Positions 5,535-12,521 of a stretch of 12,521 nucleotides of DNA are shown in pieces. Position 1 is the first letter of the stretch. The number at the start of each line of letters is the position of its first letter. Under the pieces are notes generated by a model. It was given only the letters and a program-made list of their open reading frames with translations. It did not search any database and had not been told where the DNA came from. Source of the stretch: an uncultured Clostridia bacterium (GTDB lineage Bacteria; Bacillota; Clostridia; Christensenellales; Aristaeellaceae); assembly GCA_945877525.1 (NCBI GenBank), contig CAMDVP010000067.1, positions 1-12,521 on the forward strand, written 5' to 3'. Made by a program: the position numbers and the translations under genes.

Positions 5535-6152
5535 TTATGGGAGAATCATGTCCAGCCCACGCCGGAGGGTGGATGCTCCGATGGCCCCCGTTGCCTGGGC
5601 CACGGCATGGCCCTGCGCGTCGATGAAATAGGTCACGGGGATGGAATACACGGCATAGGCCGACGCCGCCTCGCCGGTCGTATCATACAGCACAGGGAAA
5701 ACGTAACCCTTCTGCGCAATGAAGGAGGACGCGCCTTCCACCGTTTCCCGGCTTCCATCGGTCAGGTTCACCATGAGAAAGGTCACCTCGTCGGACAGCG
5801 CCTGATACTGCTCGTTGAACTCCGGCATTTCGCTTTGGCAGGGGCCGCACCAGCTGGCCCAGAAGTTCAGCACCACCGGCTTTCCGACAAAATCCGACAA
5901 ACGGACCAGGTTGCCCGCCGCGTCATAGGCCGTGAAGTCCGGGGCCATGGGCATGGATGGCTCGGGGGTGTCCGTGGGCGCGTTGGAGGCATCCGGCTGC
6001 GGCACGGCGGTTTCCTCCGGCACGGACGTGGCCTGCACCGCCAGCTGCTCCGGGGCCATTTCTCCGCCCAGGCGGCTGTACAGGACATACGCCCCCGCCA
6101 TCAGCAGCACAAACGCCGCCAGGAGCAGCGCCAGGTTTCTTTTGCTTTTCAT
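5535..6152 (-). CDS. Membrane-anchored TlpA/ResA-like thioredoxin
   Basis: This 205-residue thiol-disulfide oxidoreductase should reduce disulfides on the outer face of the membrane. Residues 7-26 form one hydrophobic segment, either an anchor or an uncleaved signal, followed by a Pro/Thr/Ala-rich linker (about 40-70). The thioredoxin domain of the TlpA/AhpC-TSA type spans about 71-205. It contains VVLNFWASWCGPC with the redox pair Cys102 and Cys105, and the cis-Pro loop SIPVTYFID (Pro172). The frame extends upstream into the CcdA gene, but the ATG at 6152 follows GAGGAGG by 9 bases and begins the membrane segment. The gene starts 14 bases after the CcdA stop, so both are co-transcribed. CcdA is the expected electron donor; the Tat/FMN protein encoded next is a possible client, though cytochrome c maturation or general disulfide reduction remain alternatives. 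Confidence 0.93.
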   Translation of the reverse strand: MKSKRNLALLLAAFVLLMAGAYVLYSRLGGEMAPEQLAVQATSVPEETAVPQPDASNAPTDTPEPSMPMAPDFTAYDAAGNLVRLSDFVGKPVVLNFWASWCGPCQSEMPEFNEQYQALSDEVTFLMVNLTDGSRETVEGASSFIAQKGYVFPVLYDTTGEAASAYAVYSIPVTYFIDAQGHAVAQATGAIGASTLRRGLDMILP

Positions 6153-6166
6153 GCTTCCGTCCCTCC

Positions 6167-6829
6167 TCAGCTCAGCAGGCTGATCAGCCGCCCCATCAGG
6201 CCCGTGGCCATCAGCACGCCCACCAGCACCAGAAAACCGCCGCACACCAGGTTGATGGCCCGATAATGCGCCTTGATCCACCCGAAGGCCGATTTCAGAT
6301 AGTCAATCAGCACCGCGCTGAGCAGGAAGGGTACCCCCAGCCCCAGGGAATAGAGCAGCAGCATCAGCATACCCTCCGCCGCATGCCCCTGCCGAGAGGC
6401 CAGCATCAGCGCCGAGCCGAGAAACGCGCCCACGCAGGGCGTCCATCCCAGGGAAAAAATCACCCCGAACATCAGCGCGGGGAAAAATCCCATGCCGTCC
6501 CCCTTCACCGTGCCCTCGGGACCCCGGAACAGGTTTAGCCGAAGCACCCCCAGGTAGTTCAGCCCGAAGAGGATCACCACCGCCCCGGAAACGATGTTCA
6601 CCGCCGTTTGATGCTGCCTCAGCACGCTGCCCACTGTGCCCGCCAGCGCGCCCATGGCCACAAACACCGCCGTGAATCCTGTCACAAAGCCCAGCGCGCC
6701 ACGCAGGGTTTTCCCAAGGGTATGCTCTCCACCCCCCGCGAAGTAGGACAGATACACCGGCAGCATGGGCAGAAGGCATGGGGAAATGAAGGTAATCATT
6801 CCCTCCAGAAACGAAATGAAATATTGCAT
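6167..6829 (-). CDS. ccdA: CcdA-type membrane thiol-disulfide transporter
   Basis: CcdA passes reducing equivalents from cytoplasmic thioredoxin across the membrane to extracytoplasmic thioredoxin-like proteins. This 220-residue, strongly hydrophobic protein appears to have six membrane segments. It carries the two conserved cysteine motifs: ISPCLLPMLPVYLSYFAG (Cys18) and GWTPCVGAFLGS (Cys132). The length is typical of short CcdA proteins without the extra domains of DsbD. The frame is open further upstream, but the ATG at 6829 is chosen because AAAGGAG lies 7 bases before it and the first membrane segment starts immediately. An extended -10 promoter lies upstream. The thioredoxin-like gene follows within the same operon and is the expected electron acceptor. 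Confidence 0.95.
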   Translation of the reverse strand: MQYFISFLEGMITFISPCLLPMLPVYLSYFAGGGEHTLGKTLRGALGFVTGFTAVFVAMGALAGTVGSVLRQHQTAVNIVSGAVVILFGLNYLGVLRLNLFRGPEGTVKGDGMGFFPALMFGVIFSLGWTPCVGAFLGSALMLASRQGHAAEGMLMLLLYSLGLGVPFLLSAVLIDYLKSAFGWIKAHYRAINLVCGGFLVLVGVLMATGLMGRLISLLS

Positions 6830-6857
6830 CCGCTCACTCCTTTCCTCTGCTGCATGT

Positions 6858-6887
6858 AGTATAGCATATCCGCCGTTTTGTCCGCAA
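6858..6887 (-). promoter_or_regulatory. Extended -10 promoter of the ccdA operon
   Basis: On the minus strand TGCTATACT (6858-6866) is an extended -10 element with TATACT as the -10 hexamer. A weak -35, TTGCGG (6882-6887), lies 18 bp upstream. The TG extension can compensate for the poor -35. Its strength is clearly below that of the other promoters in the window. Confidence 0.6.
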
Positions 6888-6912
6888 CAGGCCGCCGCCC
6901 TCCGGGCACAGG

Positions 6913-6938
6913 AAAACCCCCGGCCGATCAGCCGGGGG
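6913..6938 (-). terminator. Terminator of the alpha-glucan operon
   Basis: On the minus strand CCCCCGGC (6931-6938), a 6-nt loop and GCCGGGGG (6917-6924) form a perfect 8-bp GC stem followed by TTTT (6913-6916). It begins 7 bases after the stop codon of the GH13 enzyme at 6946 and separates the operon from ccdA. Confidence 0.9.
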
Positions 6939-6945
6939 AATATCG

Positions 6946-8541
6946 TCACTTCACAGGATACACCGCGCATTCATAGGGCGCATACAGGCCCGAAGCCTCC
7001 TGCCGCCCAAGGTTGCTCAGCGCGGCGCCGCCGCACCGGAAGGGCAGGGCAATCTCCTGCGCCCGGTGGAAATTGCATACCACCACCCACTTTTCATTGC
7101 CGAGGGTACGGGTATAGATCATGCAGTCGTCCTCCGGGCGGGAGATCACCTCCACCTCCCCGTCCAGGAAAGCGTCGTTCTCCCGGCGCAGCTTCAACAG
7201 CGCCTGGTAGAACCGGAACACCGATTTTTCCGCCTTGAGGTCGTTTTCCAGATTGATTTCCCCGCAGCGGCTGTGAGGGGTAATCCACGCCTTGCCCGTG
7301 GTGAAGCCGCAGCCCTCGCCGCCCTTCCAGGCCATGGGACGGCGGGCGTTGTCGCGGCTGCCGAAGTTGATTTTCTCAATGGCTTCCGCCTCAGTCATGC
7401 TCTGGCAGAATTCCCGGTAGGCGTTCTTGCTCTCGATGTCGTCGAAATCATCGATGCTGTCGTAATGGGCGGCGGTCATGCCGATTTCCTGCCCCTGATA
7501 GATGAAGGGCACGCCCTTGAGCAGATACACCATGGCCGCCATGCAGGTGGCGGATTCATAGCGCTTTTCGCCGTCATCTGCCGCGCGGGAAATCATGGGC
7601 GGCTGGTCATGGTTGTCGGTAAACAGGCTGTGGAGCAGGTCGTCCCGGGCAGTCTGCGCCTGCCAGCCCAGCAGCACGTCCCGCAGGGTTTTGAGGGTGT
7701 CGGGCTTGGGGGTAAACTTGTTTTCCCGGCCGATTTCCATGTGGTCGAACTGGAACAGCGTGCTCAGCTCGCCCCGCTCCATGGCGCAGTGGCGGCGCAT
7801 TTCCTCCTCGTCGCTCACCCAGCACTCGCCCACGGTAAACAGCTTCGCCGTCTTTTCCCGGCCGAACAGCGCGTGGATGTACTCATGCAGATGCGGCCCG
7901 AAGCAGTTGCGTCCCGCGTCGAAGTCCTTCGAAATTTGGTCGATCACGTCGCAGCGGAAGCCGTCCACGCCCATGTCCACCCAGTAGTCCACCACATCCT
8001 GCATGGCCTTGACCACGGCGGGGTTGTTCCAGTTCAGGTCGGCCTGGCTGACGGCGTAGGAGTGCAGGTAATACTGCCCGCGCATGTCGTCATATTCCCA
8101 GGCGCTGCCCAGAAAGCAGGACTGCCAGTCGTTGGGCGGTTCGTCAAACCAGTAGTAGAAATCGCTGTAAGGGTTATCCCGTCCCTTGCGTGATTCCTGG
8201 AACCAGCGGTGGGCGGTGGAGGTGTGGTTGGGCACCAGATCCATGATGAGCTTCATGCCCCGGCGGTGCAGCTGGGCAATCAGCTCCCGCATGTCGTCGA
8301 GGGTGCCAAACTCGTCCATGATGTCGCGGTAGTCCGCGATGTCGTAGCCGTTGTCATCATTGGGGCTTTTGTAGCAGGGGCAAAGCCAGATGGCGTTCAC
8401 GCCCAGTTCCTTCAGGTAATCCAGCTTTTCCGTCACGCCCCGCAGATCACCGATACCGTCGCCGTTTGTGTCCTTGAAGCTGCGGGGGTACACCTGATAA
8501 ATCACCAGGCGCAGGAAATCACGGTACTTCTCGCTCAGCAT
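6946..8541 (-). CDS. GH13 oligo-1,6-glucosidase/alpha-glucosidase-like enzyme
   Basis: This 531-residue cytoplasmic enzyme should release glucose from short alpha-linked oligosaccharides such as isomaltose or panose. The start VIYQVYPRSFKDTNGDGIGDLRG is the classic oligo-1,6-glucosidase N-terminus, including the Asp/Asn calcium-type loop (24-32). The GH13 motifs are DLVPNH (101-106), QADLNW (166-171), GFRCDVID (nucleophile Asp198), GECW (acid/base Glu239) and FTDNHDQP (Asp312). Valine at 199, just after the nucleophile, is the residue linked with alpha-1,6 preference, whereas Thr or Ala favours alpha-1,4. The residue after NHDQP is Pro instead of the usual Arg, so specificity is uncertain. 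The family length is about 550-560. AAGGAGG lies 6 bases before the ATG, 12 bases after the previous stop. It is the last gene of the operon. Confidence 0.93.
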   Translation of the reverse strand: MLSEKYRDFLRLVIYQVYPRSFKDTNGDGIGDLRGVTEKLDYLKELGVNAIWLCPCYKSPNDDNGYDIADYRDIMDEFGTLDDMRELIAQLHRRGMKLIMDLVPNHTSTAHRWFQESRKGRDNPYSDFYYWFDEPPNDWQSCFLGSAWEYDDMRGQYYLHSYAVSQADLNWNNPAVVKAMQDVVDYWVDMGVDGFRCDVIDQISKDFDAGRNCFGPHLHEYIHALFGREKTAKLFTVGECWVSDEEEMRRHCAMERGELSTLFQFDHMEIGRENKFTPKPDTLKTLRDVLLGWQAQTARDDLLHSLFTDNHDQPPMISRAADDGEKRYESATCMAAMVYLLKGVPFIYQGQEIGMTAAHYDSIDDFDDIESKNAYREFCQSMTEAEAIEKINFGSRDNARRPMAWKGGEGCGFTTGKAWITPHSRCGEINLENDLKAEKSVFRFYQALLKLRRENDAFLDGEVEVISRPEDDCMIYTRTLGNEKWVVVCNFHRAQEIALPFRCGGAALSNLGRQEASGLYAPYECAVYPVK

Positions 8542-8553
8542 AGGGCTCCTCCT

Positions 8554-9825
8554 TCACCGCTTGTCCGTGATAAGTATGATGGGCTGGCCGTCCGTCGCCA
8601 TCAGGCCGCTTTCCACGGGAATGCTCCTGCCGTCCAGCAGGCTTTCATAGGCGCCGTCAGGCAAATCCACCGGCATAACCGACGCGCCGCCCTTCAGGCT
8701 GAAAATGCCCAGCGCCTGCCGCCCGGCAAGCTCCCACCGGGCCATCAGCACGTCTCCCGGGCAGGCCCTGAGTGTGTACGCACCCCGGGAAAACAGTTCG
8801 TCCTTTTTCATGGCGGTCAGCCGGCGCATAAGGTCGGTCAGGGGCGCGGTACCCTTCATGGGCACGGGGTCGGGGTCGAACAGGTCAGGCCGGTGGACGC
8901 ACTCCCACTCCTGCCCGCCGTAGAGCAGCGCCATACCCTTTTGGAAAAACATCCACGCCAGCCAGTTCATGCGTACGGTCTTGTCCGGGAACAGGAAGGC
9001 CATGCGGGGTCTGTCGTGGTTTTCCAGAAAGCGGAGCTTCACATAGTCCGCCGGATACCAGCCCTCCTGCCGCTCCAGGGCCTCCACATAGGCGCCAAGC
9101 GGCGTTTTCCCCTCCACATAGGACAGAAAGTCTCCGTAAATATCATAGTCATAGCACACGTCAAAGGCCTGGTACAGCTCCGCGTCGCTGTGGCTGACCA
9201 TGCCGCGGTTCCGGTTGTCCCGGGTGAAGGCAGGCTCCACCGATTCCGCCAGCCAGATGCATCCGGGGCGAACCTGCTCCACCTCCCGCCGGGCCCGCAG
9301 CCAGAATTCAAGGGGCACCAGGGGCGCCACGTCGCAGCGGAAGCCGTCGACAATCTCCGCCCACATTTTCAGCGTGTCAATCTGATAGTCCCACAAGGCC
9401 CGGTTTTCATAGTCCAGGTCGATGATGTCCGACCAGTCGCCGATCCGGTTGCCGAAGCTCCCGTCGCTTTTGTGGTAAAACCACTCCGGGTGCTCCCGGG
9501 ACAATACGGAATCGGGGGAGGTGTGGTTGTACACCACGTCGATGAGCAGCTTCATGCCGCTTTCATGCACCGCGTCCGCCAGGGCGCGAAAATCCTCCAT
9601 GGTGCCGTATTCGGGGTTCACACTGCGGTAATCCGCAATGGCATAGGGCGAGCCCAAGCTGCCCTTGCGCGCCTTCTGTCCAATGGGATGGATGGGCATC
9701 AGCCACACCGCGTCCACCCCAAGGGCGCGGATGCGGGGGATATCCTCCGCCACCGCCCGGAAGTTGCCCCCGTGATTGCGCACAAACACGGAGTAGAGCG
9801 TCATGTTTCGCAATTCCATGGTCAT
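8554..9825 (-). CDS. GH13 alpha-amylase-family enzyme, compact
   Basis: This 423-residue protein without a signal peptide is a compact GH13 enzyme acting on alpha-glucans or oligosaccharides in the cytoplasm. The barrel begins at once (MTLYSVFVRNHGGNF) and shows all catalytic motifs: DVVYNH (96-101), GFRCDVAP (nucleophile Asp165), LAES (acid/base Glu194) and FLENHDRPR (Asp271). SLGSPYAIADYRSVNPEYGT (about 56-75) is the usual GH13 loop entering the second strand region. A short beta domain (about 345-423) closes the protein. I cannot fix the subfamily: amylase, maltodextrin glucosidase or a transferase are possible. The ATG at 9825 overlaps the stop of the preceding GH31 gene as ATGA, with GGAGG 4 bases upstream; a second ATG at 9819 has 10-base spacing. 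Either way translation is coupled to the GH31 gene. Confidence 0.88.
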   Translation of the reverse strand: MTMELRNMTLYSVFVRNHGGNFRAVAEDIPRIRALGVDAVWLMPIHPIGQKARKGSLGSPYAIADYRSVNPEYGTMEDFRALADAVHESGMKLLIDVVYNHTSPDSVLSREHPEWFYHKSDGSFGNRIGDWSDIIDLDYENRALWDYQIDTLKMWAEIVDGFRCDVAPLVPLEFWLRARREVEQVRPGCIWLAESVEPAFTRDNRNRGMVSHSDAELYQAFDVCYDYDIYGDFLSYVEGKTPLGAYVEALERQEGWYPADYVKLRFLENHDRPRMAFLFPDKTVRMNWLAWMFFQKGMALLYGGQEWECVHRPDLFDPDPVPMKGTAPLTDLMRRLTAMKKDELFSRGAYTLRACPGDVLMARWELAGRQALGIFSLKGGASVMPVDLPDGAYESLLDGRSIPVESGLMATDGQPIILITDKR

Positions 9826-11972
9826 TCCGCCTCCAGTCGTTCAAACACCAGGGCTGTATCCAGGGGGCAGGGCAGGTCGTATTCGCCGCCCGCGAATTTC
9901 TCGCCCGTGAAGAAGTGCCGCCACTGGCCCTGTGGCAGGTACACCCTGCGGCCCTTGGCGCCCTTTTCCACCACAGGAGCCACCAGATAGCGGCGGCCCA
10001 GCATATACTCGTCCCCGCAGGACAGGGTGCGCTCGTCCTCAGGCCAGTCCAGGCACAGATGCGCCATCATGGGCCTGCCGTTCCGCACGCAGGCCTGCGC
10101 TTCCTCCCACAGCACCGGGCGCAGCTTCTCCCGCAGACGGGCAAAGGCACAGGCCGTTTCCATAAGGGAGGGATCGTTCCAGGAGCGGGCCAGGTTCCAG
10201 GGGCTGCGGTCGTTGTTGAGGGTGGGGTCGTCCGGCCGTTCAAACTGGCCGGAGCGGGGCTCGGCATGCCACTGCATCACCGGGCAGAAGCAGCCCATGG
10301 CCGTGGCCCGCAGATACAGTTCCCCGTCCGGCAGGGGTCCGGCAAAGCCACCCATGTCAAAGCTCCAGAACAGGAAGCCCGACAGCCCCGCCGACAATCC
10401 CGCCGTCAGCTGCCCGCGCAGCTCCTCCCAGGTGCTGAGCTGGTCGCCCGCCCAGTGGATGGGCGCGCACTGTGAGCCCGCATAGCCCGCGCGGCTGAAG
10501 GTCAGCCCCGGCACGCCGCGGCTTTGCATCCAGTCGTGGTAGGCCAGGGTATATTGCAGGGGATACAGGTTGTGCGCCTCCTGCCCGGCGGTGCCGTCAT
10601 GAAGCAGCACATCGTCGCCAAAGAGAAATTCGCCGCCGTCGGTCTTGAACCCTTCCACCCCTGCTTCCAGCAGGTGATCCCGCCTGGCAAACCACCATTC
10701 CCGCGCCTTGGGATTGGTGAAATCCGGCAGAAGACTGCCCTCGAACCACCGTTCGGGAATCACATAGGGCGAACCGTCAGCATTTTTGACCACATAGCCC
10801 CGGGCGACGGCCTCCTCCCGGTCGCGGCGGACAGGCTCGGGGTCGGGGCAGTCCCGCAGGGCCTTGAGTACGGGGATCTGCCACAGCACCAGGTGCAGCC
10901 CGGCCTCCCGGACGCGGCGCACCATGGCGGCGGGGTCGCACCACAAATTGCTCCAGCGGTAGAAGGTACTCTCGTCGCTCCAGGCCTCCAGCACCATCAC
11001 CGAGGCAGGGCAGTCGTGGGCTTTAAGCTCCCGCAGCTGCTCGTCCACATCCGCGTCGCACTTCCAGCCGTTGGCGCTGATCCACAGGCCGAAGGCCCAT
11101 TCCGGTGGCAGCGCCGCCCCGCCGGTCAGGCGCAGATATTCCCGTATCTGCCGGTCAGGCGCGCCCGTCAGCAGATGATCCGTCATGCCCTCGCACACCG
11201 GGGAGGACAGGCGGATGGTTTCCCCGAAGGCCATGGCCACGCTGCGCCCGGTTTCCCGGTACAGCCCAAAGCCGCCGTCGGTCAGGAACATGGGCACGGG
11301 CAGATAGCTCCACTCTCCCTGCCGGGTGAAATGCTCCACCACCCGGCCGCAGCTGCCCCGGCCCTGCTGATCCGCCGCGTCAAAGCGCTCGCCGGTGCCG
11401 TAAACATGGCGATGGGCTCCCTGAAGCTCGGTTTCCACAAAGGCCGCCGTGCCGTCCGCCCGAAGGCCCAGGGTCATGCGCGGGCAGGCCAGGCTTCGGC
11501 CACCCTCCAGCGCCATGCGCCACAGCCCGTCCCCGCCAAAGGTCACCCCATCGCAGGGCGTATCCTCCGGCTGCCGGCCGGTCAGGGTGAAGGCTGTGCC
11601 GCTCTCCTCCTTCCGGCAGGACAGGTATACTCCCGGGCACAATTCCGCCCAGCCCGCGCCCATGCGCAGGGGCCTTTCCACCTTCGCGGGCGAGAGCACC
11701 TCCAGGTCAAACCATCGGGTGCTTTCCTCCCCGCACACCAGGCGGTAGCGCAGGGCGCAGGGCCTTTCCATGGCAGGGAGGGTAAAGCGCCAGCCCTTTT
11801 CCGTCCGGGCAGGCCGGAGGACGGCGGACTGCCCCGCCGTCTCCAGCGCCGGTTCGCCGCCGTCGCACAGGCAATCAATATGAATCTCCTGCCCCGTCAT
11901 GGGATAGAGCGGCGTGCGGGCGTAGCCGCAGTCGTCAAACGGGAAAATGCCATCTGGCAGGTGACGGATCAA
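9822..11972 (-). CDS. GH31 alpha-glucosidase/alpha-xylosidase-like enzyme (YicI-type active site)
   Basis: This cytoplasmic GH31 retaining glycosidase has about 716 residues. The N-terminal beta domain contains YGTGERFD (191-198), the family's sugar-contacting motif. The barrel holds GVEGFKTDGGEF with the nucleophile Asp445, and PIHWAGDQ with the acid/base Asp510, followed by GLSAGLSGFLFWSFDMGGF. The FKTDxGE form and the HWxGD block resemble E. coli YicI, an alpha-xylosidase, more than classical WxDMNE alpha-glucosidases; YicI has Phe where this enzyme has Gly446. Substrate is therefore open: alpha-glucoside or alpha-xyloside. The start is TTG at 11972. It overlaps the preceding stop as TTGA, and GGGAG (11982-11986) lies 9 bases upstream. 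The first in-frame ATG (12104) would overlap the preceding gene by 136 bp in another frame and adds unrelated sequence. The gene ends in an ATGA overlap with the next. Confidence 0.92.
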   Translation of the reverse strand: MIRHLPDGIFPFDDCGYARTPLYPMTGQEIHIDCLCDGGEPALETAGQSAVLRPARTEKGWRFTLPAMERPCALRYRLVCGEESTRWFDLEVLSPAKVERPLRMGAGWAELCPGVYLSCRKEESGTAFTLTGRQPEDTPCDGVTFGGDGLWRMALEGGRSLACPRMTLGLRADGTAAFVETELQGAHRHVYGTGERFDAADQQGRGSCGRVVEHFTRQGEWSYLPVPMFLTDGGFGLYRETGRSVAMAFGETIRLSSPVCEGMTDHLLTGAPDRQIREYLRLTGGAALPPEWAFGLWISANGWKCDADVDEQLRELKAHDCPASVMVLEAWSDESTFYRWSNLWCDPAAMVRRVREAGLHLVLWQIPVLKALRDCPDPEPVRRDREEAVARGYVVKNADGSPYVIPERWFEGSLLPDFTNPKAREWWFARRDHLLEAGVEGFKTDGGEFLFGDDVLLHDGTAGQEAHNLYPLQYTLAYHDWMQSRGVPGLTFSRAGYAGSQCAPIHWAGDQLSTWEELRGQLTAGLSAGLSGFLFWSFDMGGFAGPLPDGELYLRATAMGCFCPVMQWHAEPRSGQFERPDDPTLNNDRSPWNLARSWNDPSLMETACAFARLREKLRPVLWEEAQACVRNGRPMMAHLCLDWPEDERTLSCGDEYMLGRRYLVAPVVEKGAKGRRVYLPQGQWRHFFTGEKFAGGEYDLPCPLDTALVFERLEAE

Positions 11973-12521
11973 GCGTCGCCACTCCCTTCCTCCAGGTTCA
12001 AAAGCACTTCCTCCAGGCAGTCCGCCAGGCCGGGGGTGTGGCACATCACCCGCAGGGTGGTCAGCACACCGTGTCCGCGGCCCTTCGACTGCAGAAGCCG
12101 CCACACGGCCTCCTTTTCGTTGTTGTCCGTCTGCATGCGGTGCAGCCGCTCATGGGCGCGCTCCAGCCATCTGTCCTGCGCCAGGCGGGTTTCGCTGAAG
12201 CGGACGCAGCAGGCTTCCTCTGCCCCGGTTTCCATGGTGAAGCGCAGCACGCCCCGTTCCTCATCATAGGCGGCGGGCAGTTCCCTGCCGTCCACGCTCA
12301 CCCCGCAGGGCGCAAAGCCCACGCACTCCACCTGCCAGGTGCGCTTTGCCGGCAGGAGGGACGTATCTCCCCGCGAGGCCACGGTCAGCAGGCCCTCCGC
12401 CCAGTTCAGGGCAATGTCCGTGCGGACGCTGGGCCCGCCGTCGGTCATGCCGTCATCCTCATACAGTTCAAAGGCGCCGTCTGCCCCGGCAAAGACCCGC
12501 AGGGTCAGCCGTTCGGGCAGG
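11969..12521 (-). CDS. GH31 alpha-glucosidase-family protein, C-terminal part (5' end outside window)
   Basis: The frame runs past the window edge, and only the last 183 residues are visible. The first visible residues include LRVFAGADGAFELYEDDG, the hallmark start of the DUF5110 beta domain that follows the barrel in GH31 enzymes. An ATG at 12448 lies in the middle of this domain and is not the start. After the beta domain (to about 12200) comes a helical tail of some 70 residues with Trp, Leu and Glu-rich stretches, as in many clostridial GH31 proteins. No catalytic residues are visible, so the substrate cannot be judged. The stop TGA overlaps the TTG start of the following GH31 gene, so two different GH31 enzymes are translationally coupled. 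The operon promoter must lie beyond 12521. Confidence 0.85.
   Translation of the reverse strand, partial: LPERLTLRVFAGADGAFELYEDDGMTDGGPSVRTDIALNWAEGLLTVASRGDTSLLPAKRTWQVECVGFAPCGVSVDGRELPAAYDEERGVLRFTMETGAEEACCVRFSETRLAQDRWLERAHERLHRMQTDNNEKEAVWRLLQSKGRGHGVLTTLRVMCHTPGLADCLEEVLLNLEEGSGDA
11982..11993 (-). promoter_or_regulatory. Ribosome binding site for the TTG-started GH31 gene
   Basis: On the minus strand GGAGGAAGGGAG contains two purine-rich cores. The nearer GGGAG (11982-11986) lies 9 bases before TTG (11970-11972). The site sits inside the last codons of the upstream GH31 gene and supports the non-ATG start. Confidence 0.6.

Noticed and set aside
12104..12104. ATG at 12104 as the start of the second GH31 gene
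   Set aside because: It would overlap the preceding GH31 gene by 136 bp and add sequence without GH31 similarity. The TTG at 11972 has a ribosome binding site and a stop-start overlap.
8209..12269. Long plus-strand open frames (8209-9990 and 10524-12269) opposite the GH13 and GH31 genes
   Set aside because: Both lie antisense to genes with intact catalytic motifs, lack good ribosome binding sites and show the same low-complexity antisense composition.
12448..12448. Separate 159-residue gene starting at 12448
   Set aside because: The frame continues to the window edge with the DUF5110 signature of GH31 enzymes, so this ATG is internal to a larger gene.
1..12521. CRISPR arrays, tRNA or rRNA genes, insertion sequences, phage genes
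   Set aside because: No regularly spaced repeats, cloverleaf-like segments, transposase motifs or terminal inverted repeats were seen on either strand.

Overview
The window looks like a GC-rich chromosome segment from an anaerobic, probably gut-dwelling, Gram-positive Firmicute of the Clostridia class. This placement is an inference. It rests on strong AGGAGG-type ribosome binding sites, near-consensus SigA promoters, a cre-like operator, and protein families typical of Firmicutes. No rRNA, tRNA, insertion sequence, CRISPR array or phage gene is visible. Nearly all of the window is coding, and long open frames opposite the real genes are by-products of GC-rich codon use.

Layout from left to right. 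A leftward promoter with phased A-tracts sits at 23-51 and serves a gene beyond the left edge. A cytoplasmic alpha-amylase (AmyA type) lies on the minus strand at 180-1736. It is driven by a perfect TTGACA-17-TATAAT promoter, followed directly by a 24-bp LacI/CcpA-type palindrome over the transcription start. Divergent from it, on the plus strand, is a two-gene unit: a SAM-dependent methyltransferase (2024-2794) and an alpha/beta-hydrolase esterase (2799-3587). A chloramphenicol-acetyltransferase-family gene (3591-4268, minus) converges on the esterase with 3 bp between stop codons.

The middle of the window is an envelope redox block, all on the minus strand. CcdA (6167-6829) and a membrane-anchored TlpA/ResA-like thioredoxin (5535-6152) form one operon. 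Directly downstream, with its own strong promoter, is a Tat-signal protein (4457-5380) that combines a cysteine-rich C_GCAxxG_C_C-type region with an FMN-binding domain. CcdA and TlpA could pass reducing power from the cytoplasm to cysteines outside the membrane, and the Tat protein is a plausible client. This is the part most likely to hold an undescribed function.

The right third (6946 to beyond 12521, minus) is a tightly packed alpha-glucan operon. In transcription order it holds the C-terminus of a GH31 enzyme cut by the window edge, a complete GH31 alpha-glucosidase/alpha-xylosidase-like enzyme, a GH13 amylase-family enzyme, and a GH13 oligo-1,6-glucosidase-like enzyme, ending at a strong terminator (6917-6938). 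The first junctions are a TTGA overlap and an ATGA overlap; the last is a 12-nt gap that contains the ribosome binding site. None of the enzymes visible from their start has a signal peptide, so imported malto-, isomalto- or similar oligosaccharides are probably degraded inside the cell. The transporter, regulator and operon promoter are not in the window.
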